Assembly: GCF_047601505.1 (NCBI RefSeq)
Contig: NZ_JASGJD010000001.1
Location: forward strand, 620,001-684,000
DNA: 64,000 bases
Direction: 5' to 3'
DNA from: Cloacibacterium sp047601505
Lineage (GTDB): Bacteria > Bacteroidota > Bacteroidia > Flavobacteriales > Weeksellaceae
The notes beneath the pieces were generated by a model. It searched no databases. It saw only the letters and a list, made by a program, of their open reading frames with translations, and was not told the origin of the DNA. The translations under genes were made by a program, and so were the position numbers. Shown here piece after piece: positions 1-8,085 of the stretch. Every line of letters begins with the position of its first letter. Positions within the stretch are counted from its first letter, which is position 1.

Positions 1-44
1 ATTGATGAATAAATAAATTCTTGAAAAACAACTTAATATTAAAG

Positions 45-80
45 AATCGTAAAATCTGAATTGATTTTACGATTTTTATT
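45..80 (+). terminator. Rho-independent terminator of an upstream gene
   Basis: A perfect 12-bp inverted repeat (AATCGTAAAATC at 45-56, its complement at 63-74, six-base loop) is followed by a T-rich run. It would end transcription of a plus-strand gene lying left of the window. Confidence 0.7.
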
Positions 81-125
81 TGATGACAGAAGAAACATTT
101 TAGAAAAAACAACTACCTATTAATA

Positions 126-665
126 GTGAAAAAACTTTTTACCATTATCAGAATTATATTTTTAAATTTAAAAAGATTAAGTTTTATAAGTCTTTTTAAG
201 TTATTTTATGCAGTTTTTTCTCATCCTTTATTCTCTGTTCAAACACTTTGGGCTACTGCCAAAACGTATGCTATTTCAGAGAAGCTTTTCCCAGTTACGC
301 ACAGTACGGATGGTGAAGGAAATGCTTTTAGACATGCTTTGTGGAATTGCTTAATTATGATGTATTGCTGCAAAATTTCTTCTCCTAATAAATCTCTTAT
401 TTGGACAGAAAAAATAACCAATTTGCACGAAGAATTATTCCCAAATGAAGAATTACAAACAAAAATGGATCTTCATAATAACGAAATTGGAAGGCAATAT
501 TTTATGAAATTGTTACCCGGAATTCACCGTCAATTTTTTGAAACGAGTTTTTTCGTTGATAAATTATTAGAATTAACCAAAAATATTAAAACTTTAGAAA
601 ATTTGAATCAAAATCTTGGTTTTGAATTGGTGAAATTAGAAGAAAAAAGAGAAACTTTAGGATAA
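126..665 (+). CDS. DUF6973 domain-containing protein
   Basis: This 179-residue protein carries the motif GEGNAFRHALWN at about residues 63-74, the hallmark of the DUF6973 family, whose function is not known. The start codon is GTG (126-128), giving MKKLFTII; no in-frame ATG sits nearby. The first 35 residues are hydrophobic and basic and may be membrane associated. It reads towards the leftward guanylyltransferase gene, with 18 bases between the stops. The family match is from memory of the motif; no activity can be assigned. Confidence 0.7.
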   Translation: MKKLFTIIRIIFLNLKRLSFISLFKLFYAVFSHPLFSVQTLWATAKTYAISEKLFPVTHSTDGEGNAFRHALWNCLIMMYCCKISSPNKSLIWTEKITNLHEELFPNEELQTKMDLHNNEIGRQYFMKLLPGIHRQFFETSFFVDKLLELTKNIKTLENLNQNLGFELVKLEEKRETLG

Positions 666-683
666 GTTTCTCTTTCTTTTTTA

Positions 684-1760
684 TTACATGTATTTTTCTC
701 CTTTTTTGAAATTTTTGAGGTCTAATACATAGTTTTTTATAAGCTGGTCATTATCTCTAGGGCAAATAAGCAGGGCTTTTTCGGTATCTACCACAATATA
801 ATCTTCCAAACCATCAATAATGGCAGCTTTCCCTTTTTTTATTCTTACAACATTGTTTTTGGAGTTATAAGTAAGAACTGTTTTAGAATCTATAGAATTG
901 TTATCTTCGTTTTTTTCTGAATTTTCATACACAGAAGTCCAAGTTCCTAAGTCGCTCCATCCTAAATCTGCTGGAATAACATATACGTTTTTAGCTTTTT
1001 CTAAAATTCCGTTATCGATGGATATTTTTTCTACTTTTGGATAAATAGTTTCTATACAAATAATTTCTCTATCCGAATTGTATTCGCAAGAAACAAATTC
1101 TTGTGTCATTTCGGGAAGATATTCTGCAAAAGCTTTCTGAATAGATTTTACATTCCATATAAAAATGCCTGCATTCCAAAGGAAATCTCCTGTCTCAATA
1201 AAGGATTTTGCGATTTCTAAATTAGGTTTTTCGGTAAAAGTTTTTACTTTATAAAAATCAGAATCTTGTTTTTCAGAAAATTGTATATAACCGTAGCCTG
1301 TATCTGGTCTTGTAGGAGTGATGCCAAGAGTGATTAGCACATCATTTTTACTTGCAAAATCAAAAGCTTGATTCACTTTTTCTAAAAAAGCATTTTCTTT
1401 TAAAATTAAATGGTCTGCAGGTAATACAATAACATTGGCATCAGGATTAAGGTCTGCAATTTTATTCACCATATAAATGTTACAAGCTGCAGTATTTTTC
1501 ATCATAGGTTCGCCTACAATATTTTCTATAGGAAGTTCTGGTAATTGCTGGTGAGAAAGTTCTGCATATTCTGTATTGGTAATAACGAAGATGTTTTCAA
1601 CAGGAACAGTTTGTTTTATTCTATCAAAAGTTTGTTGAATCATCGTTCTGCCAGTTCCAAGAATGTCGTGAAACTGTTTAGGGAATTTTTGGGTAGACAT
1701 GGGCCAAAATCTACTTCCAATTCCTCCTGCCATTATTACACAATAATTGTTTTTATTCAT
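684..1760 (-). CDS. manC: Mannose-1-phosphate guanylyltransferase
   Basis: Makes GDP-mannose from mannose 1-phosphate and GTP for polysaccharide or glycoprotein synthesis in the cytoplasm. The nucleotide-binding signature GGIGSRFWP lies at residues 12-20 of MNKNNYCVIMAGG. Later motifs typical of the family include GYGYIQF, FTEKPNLEIA and WNAGIFIW. The 358-residue form starting at ATG 1758-1760 is chosen because the reading frame further upstream overlaps the SprT-like gene and shows no family similarity. The length fits single-domain enzymes lacking the C-terminal isomerase domain. It lies 4 bases after the SprT-like gene and is probably cotranscribed with it. Confidence 0.88.
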   Translation of the reverse strand: MNKNNYCVIMAGGIGSRFWPMSTQKFPKQFHDILGTGRTMIQQTFDRIKQTVPVENIFVITNTEYAELSHQQLPELPIENIVGEPMMKNTAACNIYMVNKIADLNPDANVIVLPADHLILKENAFLEKVNQAFDFASKNDVLITLGITPTRPDTGYGYIQFSEKQDSDFYKVKTFTEKPNLEIAKSFIETGDFLWNAGIFIWNVKSIQKAFAEYLPEMTQEFVSCEYNSDREIICIETIYPKVEKISIDNGILEKAKNVYVIPADLGWSDLGTWTSVYENSEKNEDNNSIDSKTVLTYNSKNNVVRIKKGKAAIIDGLEDYIVVDTEKALLICPRDNDQLIKNYVLDLKNFKKGEKYM

Positions 1761-1764
1761 ATTT

Positions 1765-2346
1765 CTACAGTTTTTGAACTTTTGCAACAGATTTGAATAG
1801 ATATTCTCTATTGCTCGAAAGATTTTTGCAAAGATAACGTTTTTTAATTTTTTCTTTAATGATATATGTCTCCTCTTTAAACATAAATTGGGTTCCAATT
1901 TCTAAATCTTCTACAAAACTGAGTCCTTCTTCATCTTTGTGAAAATATTTTACCAATTCTGGACTTGCCATAAAATTAGCTTTGGGAGATTTAGAAAATT
2001 TCTTAATGATTGGTTTTAGATCTTCTTTATAAACTTCAATACTTTCTATTAGCATTTCTCTAAAAGTAGATTTCCATTCTTCGCCGTGAGGAGAAATTTT
2101 TCTTCCATATTTTTCAAATGCCAATAAATGAGCTAATTCGTGGGTTAGTACAAAGAAAAATAATTGAGGTTCTAGAGTTCCGTTGATGGTAATTTGATGA
2201 GTTTTGTCTGGTAGTTTTCTGTAATCTCCTAATTTTGAATTTCTATTTTTAGTAATTTTTAAATGACAATGGTATTCGCTAAACCAAATTTTTAGGAAGG
2301 GAAGTGTGTTTTCGGGTAAAAAATTTTCTAAAATATTAATCGACAT
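1765..2346 (-). CDS. SprT-like zinc metalloprotease domain protein
   Basis: A 193-residue protein with the zinc-protease helix HELAH at residues 69-73, followed by the conserved HGEEW about 20 residues later. This is the SprT/Spartan arrangement, in which two histidines and a glutamate-helix histidine bind zinc. Bacterial SprT-like proteins are cytoplasmic and mostly uncharacterised; eukaryotic Spartan cuts DNA-protein crosslinks. No signal peptide is seen. Its stop is followed within 4 bases by the manC start. Confidence 0.8.
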   Translation of the reverse strand: MSINILENFLPENTLPFLKIWFSEYHCHLKITKNRNSKLGDYRKLPDKTHQITINGTLEPQLFFFVLTHELAHLLAFEKYGRKISPHGEEWKSTFREMLIESIEVYKEDLKPIIKKFSKSPKANFMASPELVKYFHKDEEGLSFVEDLEIGTQFMFKEETYIIKEKIKKRYLCKNLSSNREYLFKSVAKVQKL

Positions 2347-2379
2347 TATACTACAATAAACTTCATCACTACGAAAATA

Positions 2380-2410
2380 AAAAAATCTTCATTATAAAAA
2401 ACGAAGATTT
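2380..2410 (-). terminator. Terminator of the peptide-export operon
   Basis: Arms AAATCTTC (2383-2390) and GAAGATTT (2403-2410) form an 8-bp stem. On the minus strand it is followed by a T-rich run, just past the stop of the TolC-type gene. It closes the leftward operon that begins near 8256. Confidence 0.6.
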
Positions 2411-2446
2411 CATTATAATAGTGTTAAATGTTTAACAATAATTGAT

Positions 2447-3766
2447 TTATAAGTTTTCAGTCAAAGGAATTCCGGCGTAGAAATTTAACAATTTCATGCT
2501 GAAAATATAATTGTATTTCGCTTGTGAAACCGTACTTTGGGCATTTACATAGTTGTTTCTGGCGTTGTTCAAATCATAAATGGTAGATCTGCCAGCTTCG
2601 TAACTTTTCTCTGCAAATTCTAGCGCTAGTTTTGTAGATTTTTCTGCTTCTACTGCAGCCATAAAGTTTTCGTAGTTTGCATTAGCATCAAAATAAGCTT
2701 TTTGTACATCTTGTCTTACCGATTGTTTTTGTTGGTCTAGCGTATTTTTAGCAATATTTTCAGAGATTTTAGCTTGTTCTACCTGTAATTTGGTAATTCC
2801 TTTATTAAAAATTGGAATATTTAAACTTAAACCTAAATTTTGTCCGAAATTGTCTTTGTATTGTCTTGAAAAAGTATTTTCTGAATCATTAAATAAATTT
2901 TGATAAGATGTAGATAAGCCAGCGCTTGCTAGTAACGAAGGATAAAAAGCAGTGTTAGCAATTTCAATTTGTTTTTGAGCAGAAAGAATTCTTGTTTCAG
3001 CAGCTTTTACTTGTGGTTGATTTTCGTATGCCGTATTTATAATATTATCAGTAGAGCTAAGTGGTGCAGCTAACATATTTGGCAAAGGTATTTCTTCTAC
3101 TTCAAAGTTATTATAGTCTTTTAATTGTAAAAGCATTGCTAAATTGAAAATAGACCTTTCAATATCAATTTCAGCAGATTTTTGTTTTTGTTTTTCTCTT
3201 GCAAGGCTTGCTATAGCTTCAGCTTCTACCGTTTTAGCTGTTGTTCCTACTTCTGTAGTTGCTTTTGCTCTGTTTAATATTTTTTCAGCATTTGCAACAG
3301 CTTCGTCTGTAATTTTCTTTACTTCTTTGTTTAATAATACTTGTAGATAATATTGTGCTACTTGTACTGATATGTCATTTTTAGTCTTTTCGGTGTCTAG
3401 GAAAGAAGCATCTAAATCATACTGAGATTTTTGAACCGTTTTTTTTAGTCTTCCATTATTATAAATATCCATAGACACTCCTACAGATGCACTATTGGAG
3501 AAAGCATCAGTTCTTAGAGAGTTTCCTGCATTATCAGGAATTTGTCCGAAACGTACACTATTTCCAATATTTGCTGATGCACTTGGCAAGTAATTATTTT
3601 TAGCCATGGCTAAATTTTTACTTTGTATGTCTGCATTGTATTGGTTATTAATTACCTGAAGATTATTCTTCACGGCATAATCTACACACTCTCTAAGCGT
3701 CCATTTTTTTTGTGAAAAAGCTAGTGCAAACAATGCTAAAAATAAAATTGAAAAATATTTTTTCAT
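2447..3766 (-). CDS. TolC family outer membrane efflux/secretion protein
   Basis: A 439-residue outer membrane channel protein of the TolC/OEP family. It begins with a signal peptide (MKKYFSILFLALFALAFSQ) and then has the WTLRECVDYAVKNN motif seen at the start of mature Bacteroidota TolC proteins. Two repeated alpha-helical coiled-coil halves follow, the second ending in SYEAGRSTIYDLNNARNNY, the usual helix-turn before the C-terminus. It is the last gene of the operon containing the C39 ABC transporter and HlyD-type adaptor, so it probably forms the outer membrane exit for the leadered peptides encoded at 7919-8256. Confidence 0.88.
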   Translation of the reverse strand: MKKYFSILFLALFALAFSQKKWTLRECVDYAVKNNLQVINNQYNADIQSKNLAMAKNNYLPSASANIGNSVRFGQIPDNAGNSLRTDAFSNSASVGVSMDIYNNGRLKKTVQKSQYDLDASFLDTEKTKNDISVQVAQYYLQVLLNKEVKKITDEAVANAEKILNRAKATTEVGTTAKTVEAEAIASLAREKQKQKSAEIDIERSIFNLAMLLQLKDYNNFEVEEIPLPNMLAAPLSSTDNIINTAYENQPQVKAAETRILSAQKQIEIANTAFYPSLLASAGLSTSYQNLFNDSENTFSRQYKDNFGQNLGLSLNIPIFNKGITKLQVEQAKISENIAKNTLDQQKQSVRQDVQKAYFDANANYENFMAAVEAEKSTKLALEFAEKSYEAGRSTIYDLNNARNNYVNAQSTVSQAKYNYIFSMKLLNFYAGIPLTENL

Positions 3767-3813
3767 TTCAAAAAAGTTTCTTAATTAGACGGCGAAAGAG
3801 GTTATTTGTTACA

Positions 3814-5997
3814 TTAATGAAGTGAAATTATTTGCTTTTCCCACATAGATTTATAAACGGAATCATTAGAAAGTAAATCTCGATGAGCACCTTCTTCTAT
3901 AATTTTCCCTTCTTTCATAACCAAAATTTTATCAGAATTAGCAATAGTGCTTAATCTATGAGCGATGACAATCATAGTTTTTCCTTGTGCTTTTAATTCA
4001 TTTAGAGTTTTCTGAATAATCTGTTCTGCTTCAGTATCAAGAGAAGAAGTGGCTTCGTCTAAAATTAAAATTTCAGGGTTTTTGTATAAAGCTCTCGCAA
4101 TAGCAATTCTTTGTTTTTGTCCACCAGAAAGTTGAGAACCATTTTCACCTAGATAGGTTTGAAAACCATTAGGAAGTTTTTCTATAAATTCTAAAATTCC
4201 TAAATTTTTGGTAATATCTATGATTCTTTGAATATCGGGAATATCTTCACCCAGAGCAATATTTTCAATCACATTGCCAGAAAACAAATCAATATGTTGT
4301 GGAACTACCGAAACTAAATTCCTCAGAGAATAATTTGAAATATAATTAATATCATAATCTCCAATCATTATTTTACCACTTTTGAGAGGATAGAGGTTTT
4401 GAATTAAAGAAGCTAAGGAGGTTTTACCACTTCCACTTTCCCCAACAATAGCGGTCGTTTTACCTTTTTCTATTTCACAATTAAATCCTTCAAAAACATC
4501 AACCCTACTTCCATAACTAAAAAACACATCTTTAAACTGAATATTTCCAATACTTTCTACGGTAAGTTCAATTTTTTCTGTGGTTTCTTCTCTTTCTAAA
4601 TCCATTATTTCAAAAAGTCTGTCGGCAGCAATCAGTGCATTTTGTATGGTTTTATTCATTCCAATCAATTGAGAAACCGGACCAGTGAAATAACCAATCA
4701 AGGCATAGAAAGAAAGTAATTCTCCAGGTGTTATTTCTCTATCAATAACATATCCTGCACCTGCCCAAAGTAAAACAATCGTAAAAATTCTAGATAAAAA
4801 TTCAGAAGAATTTCCAGAGAACAAGGCATTAATTACGGACTTGTAAATAGTTTTTAATAAATTAGAAAAACGATTATCGGTTTTATTATTGGCAAAGGTT
4901 TCTACACCAAATTGTTTAATGGTTCTAACGGAATTAAGAGATTCTACCAAATGACTTTCCAATTCTGCACTTTCTTCCATCAGTTTTCTTTCTACTTTTT
5001 TGTTGAGTTTATTCGTGATAAAATAAACCAACAGATAAAAAGGAATAACCAAAGCCGTAATTAATGCCAGTTTCCAATAGTAAGTAAACATTAAAGCAAA
5101 CGAAAACAAGACAATGAAAATGTTTACAAAAATCTGAATAGAAACATCATTTATAAAAGTTCTAATTTTCACCGCGTCATTGACCCTGGAGATAATTTCA
5201 CCGACTTTCATCGTGTCAAAAAAACGTTGTGGAAGTTTTAATAAATGTTTGTAATAACCCAATATCAAATGTTTATCCATTTTCTGTCCTGTCTGTAATA
5301 CCAAAACAGATTTCATATATCCAATGAAAATTTGGAAAAGAAGAATCACAATCATTGCTATAGAAAGCAAATTTAATAGTCTTCTATTTCCATCAATTAG
5401 AACATAATCGGTTATTTTCTGAATATAAATAGAAGTAGATAAACCTAGAACGGTATAAACGACTGCGCCAATAAGCGCTTGCAATAAAATACTTTTATGA
5501 GGTTGAACCAAGTTCCAAAATCTACTGTATATACTTGTACTTTCGTCTTTTTGCTCAAAATATTCGTTCGGTTCTAGAAGGATAAGAGCACCTGTCCAAA
5601 TTTTTGAAAATTCTTCTATGGTGTATTCTTCTATTTTTCCAAAAGCAGGATCCATTACTTCTATGGTTCCTCCTCCTTTGGAGGAGTTAGAGGAGGCTTT
5701 AACTTTATAGATAACTACAAAGTGATGCAATTGTTCTTTTACAACCACGTGTGCAATTGCAGGAAGCGGAATTTCTGGTAAAGCATCTGCTCCACCTTTT
5801 ACACCTTTGGCATTAAAACCTAGAGCTTCAAGACCTTGCACCATCCCAAGAACATTAGTTCCTCTCTTATCAGTATGACAAATTTGTCGGATTTTTGCAA
5901 TAGGAATTTTAAGTCCGTAGTGTGCCGAAACGGAAGCTAAACAAGCAGCTCCGCAGTCTCTTATATCGTGTTGTTTTATTAAGGTTTCTTTTTTCAT
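3814..5997 (-). CDS. Peptidase-containing ABC transporter (C39 peptidase, PCAT)
   Basis: A 727-residue inner membrane transporter that cuts a double-glycine leader and exports the peptide. The N-terminal C39 peptidase is intact: Gln9, catalytic Cys15 in RDCGAAC, His92 in HHFVV and Asp116 in MDP. Membrane segments follow from about residue 165 to 450. The ATPase has Walker A GESGSGKT from residue 519, signature LSGGQ at about 623 and Walker B DEAT at about 647. Residues 101-110 form a Ser/Gly-rich insert encoded by a palindromic repeat at 5665-5700. It lies between the HlyD and TolC genes, and its natural substrates are very likely the two GG-leader peptides upstream. Confidence 0.93.
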   Translation of the reverse strand: MKKETLIKQHDIRDCGAACLASVSAHYGLKIPIAKIRQICHTDKRGTNVLGMVQGLEALGFNAKGVKGGADALPEIPLPAIAHVVVKEQLHHFVVIYKVKASSNSSKGGGTIEVMDPAFGKIEEYTIEEFSKIWTGALILLEPNEYFEQKDESTSIYSRFWNLVQPHKSILLQALIGAVVYTVLGLSTSIYIQKITDYVLIDGNRRLLNLLSIAMIVILLFQIFIGYMKSVLVLQTGQKMDKHLILGYYKHLLKLPQRFFDTMKVGEIISRVNDAVKIRTFINDVSIQIFVNIFIVLFSFALMFTYYWKLALITALVIPFYLLVYFITNKLNKKVERKLMEESAELESHLVESLNSVRTIKQFGVETFANNKTDNRFSNLLKTIYKSVINALFSGNSSEFLSRIFTIVLLWAGAGYVIDREITPGELLSFYALIGYFTGPVSQLIGMNKTIQNALIAADRLFEIMDLEREETTEKIELTVESIGNIQFKDVFFSYGSRVDVFEGFNCEIEKGKTTAIVGESGSGKTSLASLIQNLYPLKSGKIMIGDYDINYISNYSLRNLVSVVPQHIDLFSGNVIENIALGEDIPDIQRIIDITKNLGILEFIEKLPNGFQTYLGENGSQLSGGQKQRIAIARALYKNPEILILDEATSSLDTEAEQIIQKTLNELKAQGKTMIVIAHRLSTIANSDKILVMKEGKIIEEGAHRDLLSNDSVYKSMWEKQIISLH
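5665..5700. repeat. Palindromic repeat inserted in frame in the C39 domain
   Basis: The sequence CTCCTCC-TTT-GGAGGAG (5670-5686) and a following GAGGAGG lie inside the transporter gene. They encode SSNSSKGGG, which falls in the loop between the catalytic His and Asp strands. The base composition is unlike the surrounding AT-rich gene, suggesting insertion of a small mobile palindromic element that keeps the frame open. Confidence 0.5.
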
Positions 5998-6008
5998 TTG
6001 TTTATTTT

Positions 6009-6089
6009 AACACAGAGACATGGAGTTTTTCACAGAGTTCACAGATTTACAACACTGTTTCCGCTGTGTAATCTCTGTATCTCTGTGTT
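6009..6089. repeat. Intercistronic inverted repeat between PCAT and HlyD genes
   Basis: Perfect 10-bp arms AACACAGAGA (6009-6018) and TCTCTGTGTT (6080-6089) enclose further self-complementary CACAG/CTGTG words. The element fills nearly the whole gap between two genes of one operon. It may be a dispersed intergenic repeat or an RNA-processing structure. Confidence 0.5.
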
Positions 6090-6095
6090 TTGAAT

Positions 6096-7175
6096 TTACT
6101 TTAAATTAGGGTTAAACCAATCATCAACTCTATCAAACACCAACTGCCAAAGCGTTCTATCCAATAAATAAAATCTTGCAGTTAATGTCATTCCTTTTCC
6201 TATTTGCCCTTTGTAACCATTTTTTAGTTGTAGATAATTTTTATCCATTACACAACGCACTTTAAAGTAAGCTTCCCCTGTCTGTTGATTTACCGTAATA
6301 TTTTGATCAATATCCATTACTTTTCCTTCTAGCAGTCCCCATTGGTTATAATTATAAGCATCTATCTGAAACTTTACTTTTTGGTTTTTCTTAATAAAGC
6401 CAATGTCTTTAGGAGATACCATACATTCTGTCACTTGGTTTTCTTCTGGAGAAATTTCCCCAATTTGTTGACCTTGTACAATAAAATTACCTTTTTGTAC
6501 CCCAGAATAATTTACCAATCTTCCAGAAATAGGAGCGGTAATAATATAGTTTTTCTGCTCTTGACTAATGCGCGTAATTTCTGAACCTAGAGAACGGATT
6601 TGTCTTTCTGTATCCCGTTTTTGAGCTTGCCATTGTGCCAATTGTTGCTCTTTTATACTTGATATTTGTGTTTTTAGGTTTTGATAGTTGTAAAAGACTT
6701 TATCATAATCTGCTCTAGGTATTACACCTTGGTTATAGAGTAATAATGCTCTATCATAATCTTTTTTGGCAAGAGCTAACTGAGATTGTACTTGTGCTAT
6801 CTTTTCTTGCATAGCAGATACTTCTCTTATGTATTGCCCTGTTTGCAAGCCTGTAAAATTACCACTAGATATTTTTTGCAAATCTGAAAGCTGTGTTTGG
6901 TAATCTGCACTTTGATTTGCTTGTAGATTTTTCTGGGTATCTAGTTGCTCTGCGGTTACTATTAGGAGTGTATCTCCCTTTTTTATATTTTGGTTATTCT
7001 TTTCTAGTTTTGTTTCTATAACTCTACCGCTTACTACTGCTGTAAGCTGTGTGTTTTCTTGCACAGAACGGATAACACCTCTTGAGGAGGAGGAGATAGG
7101 GATAAAAACGATAGGTAAGGTTACAAGAATTGCTATTACCAATGCTAAAATGGTAATATATATGGTTTTTTTCAT
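6096..7175 (-). CDS. HlyD family secretion adaptor (periplasmic adaptor subunit)
   Basis: A 359-residue membrane-fusion protein that links the inner membrane transporter to the TolC channel. One membrane segment lies at residues 5-28. The first half of the barrel/lipoyl domain (VVSGRVIETKLEKNNQNIKKGD) is followed by a long coiled-coil hairpin from about residue 80 to 205, then the second lipoyl half (TAPISGRLVNYSG) and a C-terminal beta domain. Its ATG overlaps the stop of the 66-residue gene by 4 bases, indicating translational coupling. It is next to the C39 ABC transporter, forming a type I secretion set. Confidence 0.9.
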   Translation of the reverse strand: MKKTIYITILALVIAILVTLPIVFIPISSSSRGVIRSVQENTQLTAVVSGRVIETKLEKNNQNIKKGDTLLIVTAEQLDTQKNLQANQSADYQTQLSDLQKISSGNFTGLQTGQYIREVSAMQEKIAQVQSQLALAKKDYDRALLLYNQGVIPRADYDKVFYNYQNLKTQISSIKEQQLAQWQAQKRDTERQIRSLGSEITRISQEQKNYIITAPISGRLVNYSGVQKGNFIVQGQQIGEISPEENQVTECMVSPKDIGFIKKNQKVKFQIDAYNYNQWGLLEGKVMDIDQNITVNQQTGEAYFKVRCVMDKNYLQLKNGYKGQIGKGMTLTARFYLLDRTLWQLVFDRVDDWFNPNLK

Positions 7176-7372
7176 TTTTTAGTTTGTCTCCAGTAAGAAA
7201 AGAGTAAAATAAATGCAATTGCAAACTGTCTAAAAAACTCTTGGTTTCTTGATATGGGAAATCCGAAAAAAACATAATGCTTATTGGATGTATAAAATAG
7301 AGTTAATAAACCATCTATTAAATAAATACAACCGAATACTAAGAATACATATTTAAATTTTGAGGAAGTCAT
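7172..7372 (-). CDS. Small two-helix membrane protein in peptide-export operon
   Basis: A 66-residue protein with two likely membrane helices, around residues 7-27 and 47-60, and a basic C-terminus (YWRQTKK). I do not recognise a family. Its stop overlaps the HlyD start by 4 bases. Small membrane proteins next to bacteriocin precursors are often immunity proteins, so this is one of two candidates for self-protection in the operon. That is inference from position and topology only. Confidence 0.6.
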   Translation of the reverse strand: MTSSKFKYVFLVFGCIYLIDGLLTLFYTSNKHYVFFGFPISRNQEFFRQFAIAFILLFSYWRQTKK

Positions 7373-7408
7373 TAGATTTAAGAGTAATTTTAATATTATT
7401 CATTTTAT

Positions 7409-7855
7409 TTATTCTGTTATCAAAATGTACAAATTATGCAGAAAATGTACAACTGAAAGCAATAAAATAGGATATTTTGATATTTTCTTAAAATATAAAA
7501 ACCCATATGCTAATAAAGCCCCAGGTAAAATCATTCCTATTTGATAGTAAATTGAGTATGAATGAAAAAGAGAAAAAGAAAAAGAGGAAACTACTATGTA
7601 CGCAAAATTATAGAAGTTGCCCAAAAATGGATCAAATAATTTCATTAAGTAATATATCAATGCTTGATATAAAGCAGTTTCTACTAGTGGAGCTATAACA
7701 AGAACTAATAAAATTTTCTGTGTTTCATTAATAAATTTTGGTCCATTCAATTTATTTATTAATCCAAAATATTCAAAAATACCGCCTATGATATGATTTA
7801 AAATTATAGAAGCAATTGAAAATAAAAATATTGAAAAGATGATTTTTTTACTCAT
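7409..7855 (-). CDS. CPBP-like intramembrane protein (possible immunity protein)
   Basis: A 148-residue protein with four likely membrane helices. Three landmarks recall the CPBP intramembrane metalloprotease family: PLVETALYQ in place of the usual EExxxR, FSLFHS for the second motif, and HFLHN for the third. The first motif is a variant (ET...Q), so activity is uncertain. CPBP/Abi proteins are frequent in bacteriocin loci as immunity or processing proteins. Here it lies just after the two precursor genes and the palindrome at 7869-7898. Family assignment is moderate and its role is inferred. Confidence 0.6.
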   Translation of the reverse strand: MSKKIIFSIFLFSIASIILNHIIGGIFEYFGLINKLNGPKFINETQKILLVLVIAPLVETALYQALIYYLMKLFDPFLGNFYNFAYIVVSSFSFSLFHSYSIYYQIGMILPGALLAYGFLYFKKISKYPILLLSVVHFLHNLYILITE

Positions 7856-7868
7856 TTTTTTTATTTAA

Positions 7869-7898
7869 AATGACTTCTATAAATTTATAGAAGTCATT
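7869..7898 (-). promoter_or_regulatory. Perfect 30-bp palindrome, likely attenuator or processing stem
   Basis: The arm AATGACTTCTATAAA (7869-7883) is followed directly by its exact complement (7884-7898). It lies between the second leader-peptide gene and the CPBP-like gene, and on the minus strand is followed by TTTAAAT. Such a stem could let the precursor genes be expressed more than the downstream transporter genes, or stabilise their mRNA. Confidence 0.6.
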
Positions 7899-7918
7899 AA
7901 CTTTATTGTCAAATTATG

Positions 7919-8065
7919 TTAGTGTCTTCCATAAAAGCTATCTTCACTTTTATTTCCGCCAATAGTATTTAAAAATTCAGTTACGTAGTACCCAATCCAA
8001 AATCCAATTTTTGTTCCCCCATTAATTGATTTTTGTTCTTTCTTATTAAGATTTCTAAGTTTCAT
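7919..8065 (-). CDS. Double-glycine leader peptide 1 (bacteriocin-like precursor)
   Basis: A 48-residue precursor, ATG at 8063-8065 and TAA at 7919-7921. The leader is MKLRNLNKKEQKSINGG, ending in Gly16-Gly17, which matches the double-glycine leaders cut by C39 peptidases and the Bacteroidota pattern MKNLxxLxxxELxxIxGG. The predicted mature peptide is 31 residues, starting TKIGFWIGYY and ending YGRH. The core shares GYxx(S/T)EFxxxxxGN with the product of the gene 20 bases upstream. The transporter with an intact C39 domain lies in the same operon. Leader and operon logic are strong; antimicrobial activity is inference, and a signalling peptide is an alternative. Confidence 0.85.
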   Translation of the reverse strand: MKLRNLNKKEQKSINGGTKIGFWIGYYVTEFLNTIGGNKSEDSFYGRH

Positions 8066-8085
8066 TTTAATTTTGTTTTTTCAAG

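Noticed and set aside
684..1898. 404-residue form of the guanylyltransferase
   Set aside because: The first 46 codons overlap the SprT-like gene and lack similarity to the family; the ATG at 1758-1760 starts the conserved sequence.
7507..7698. 63-codon plus-strand frame over the CPBP-like gene
   Set aside because: It is antisense to a gene with recognisable motifs and is dominated by Lys runs from the AT-rich complement.
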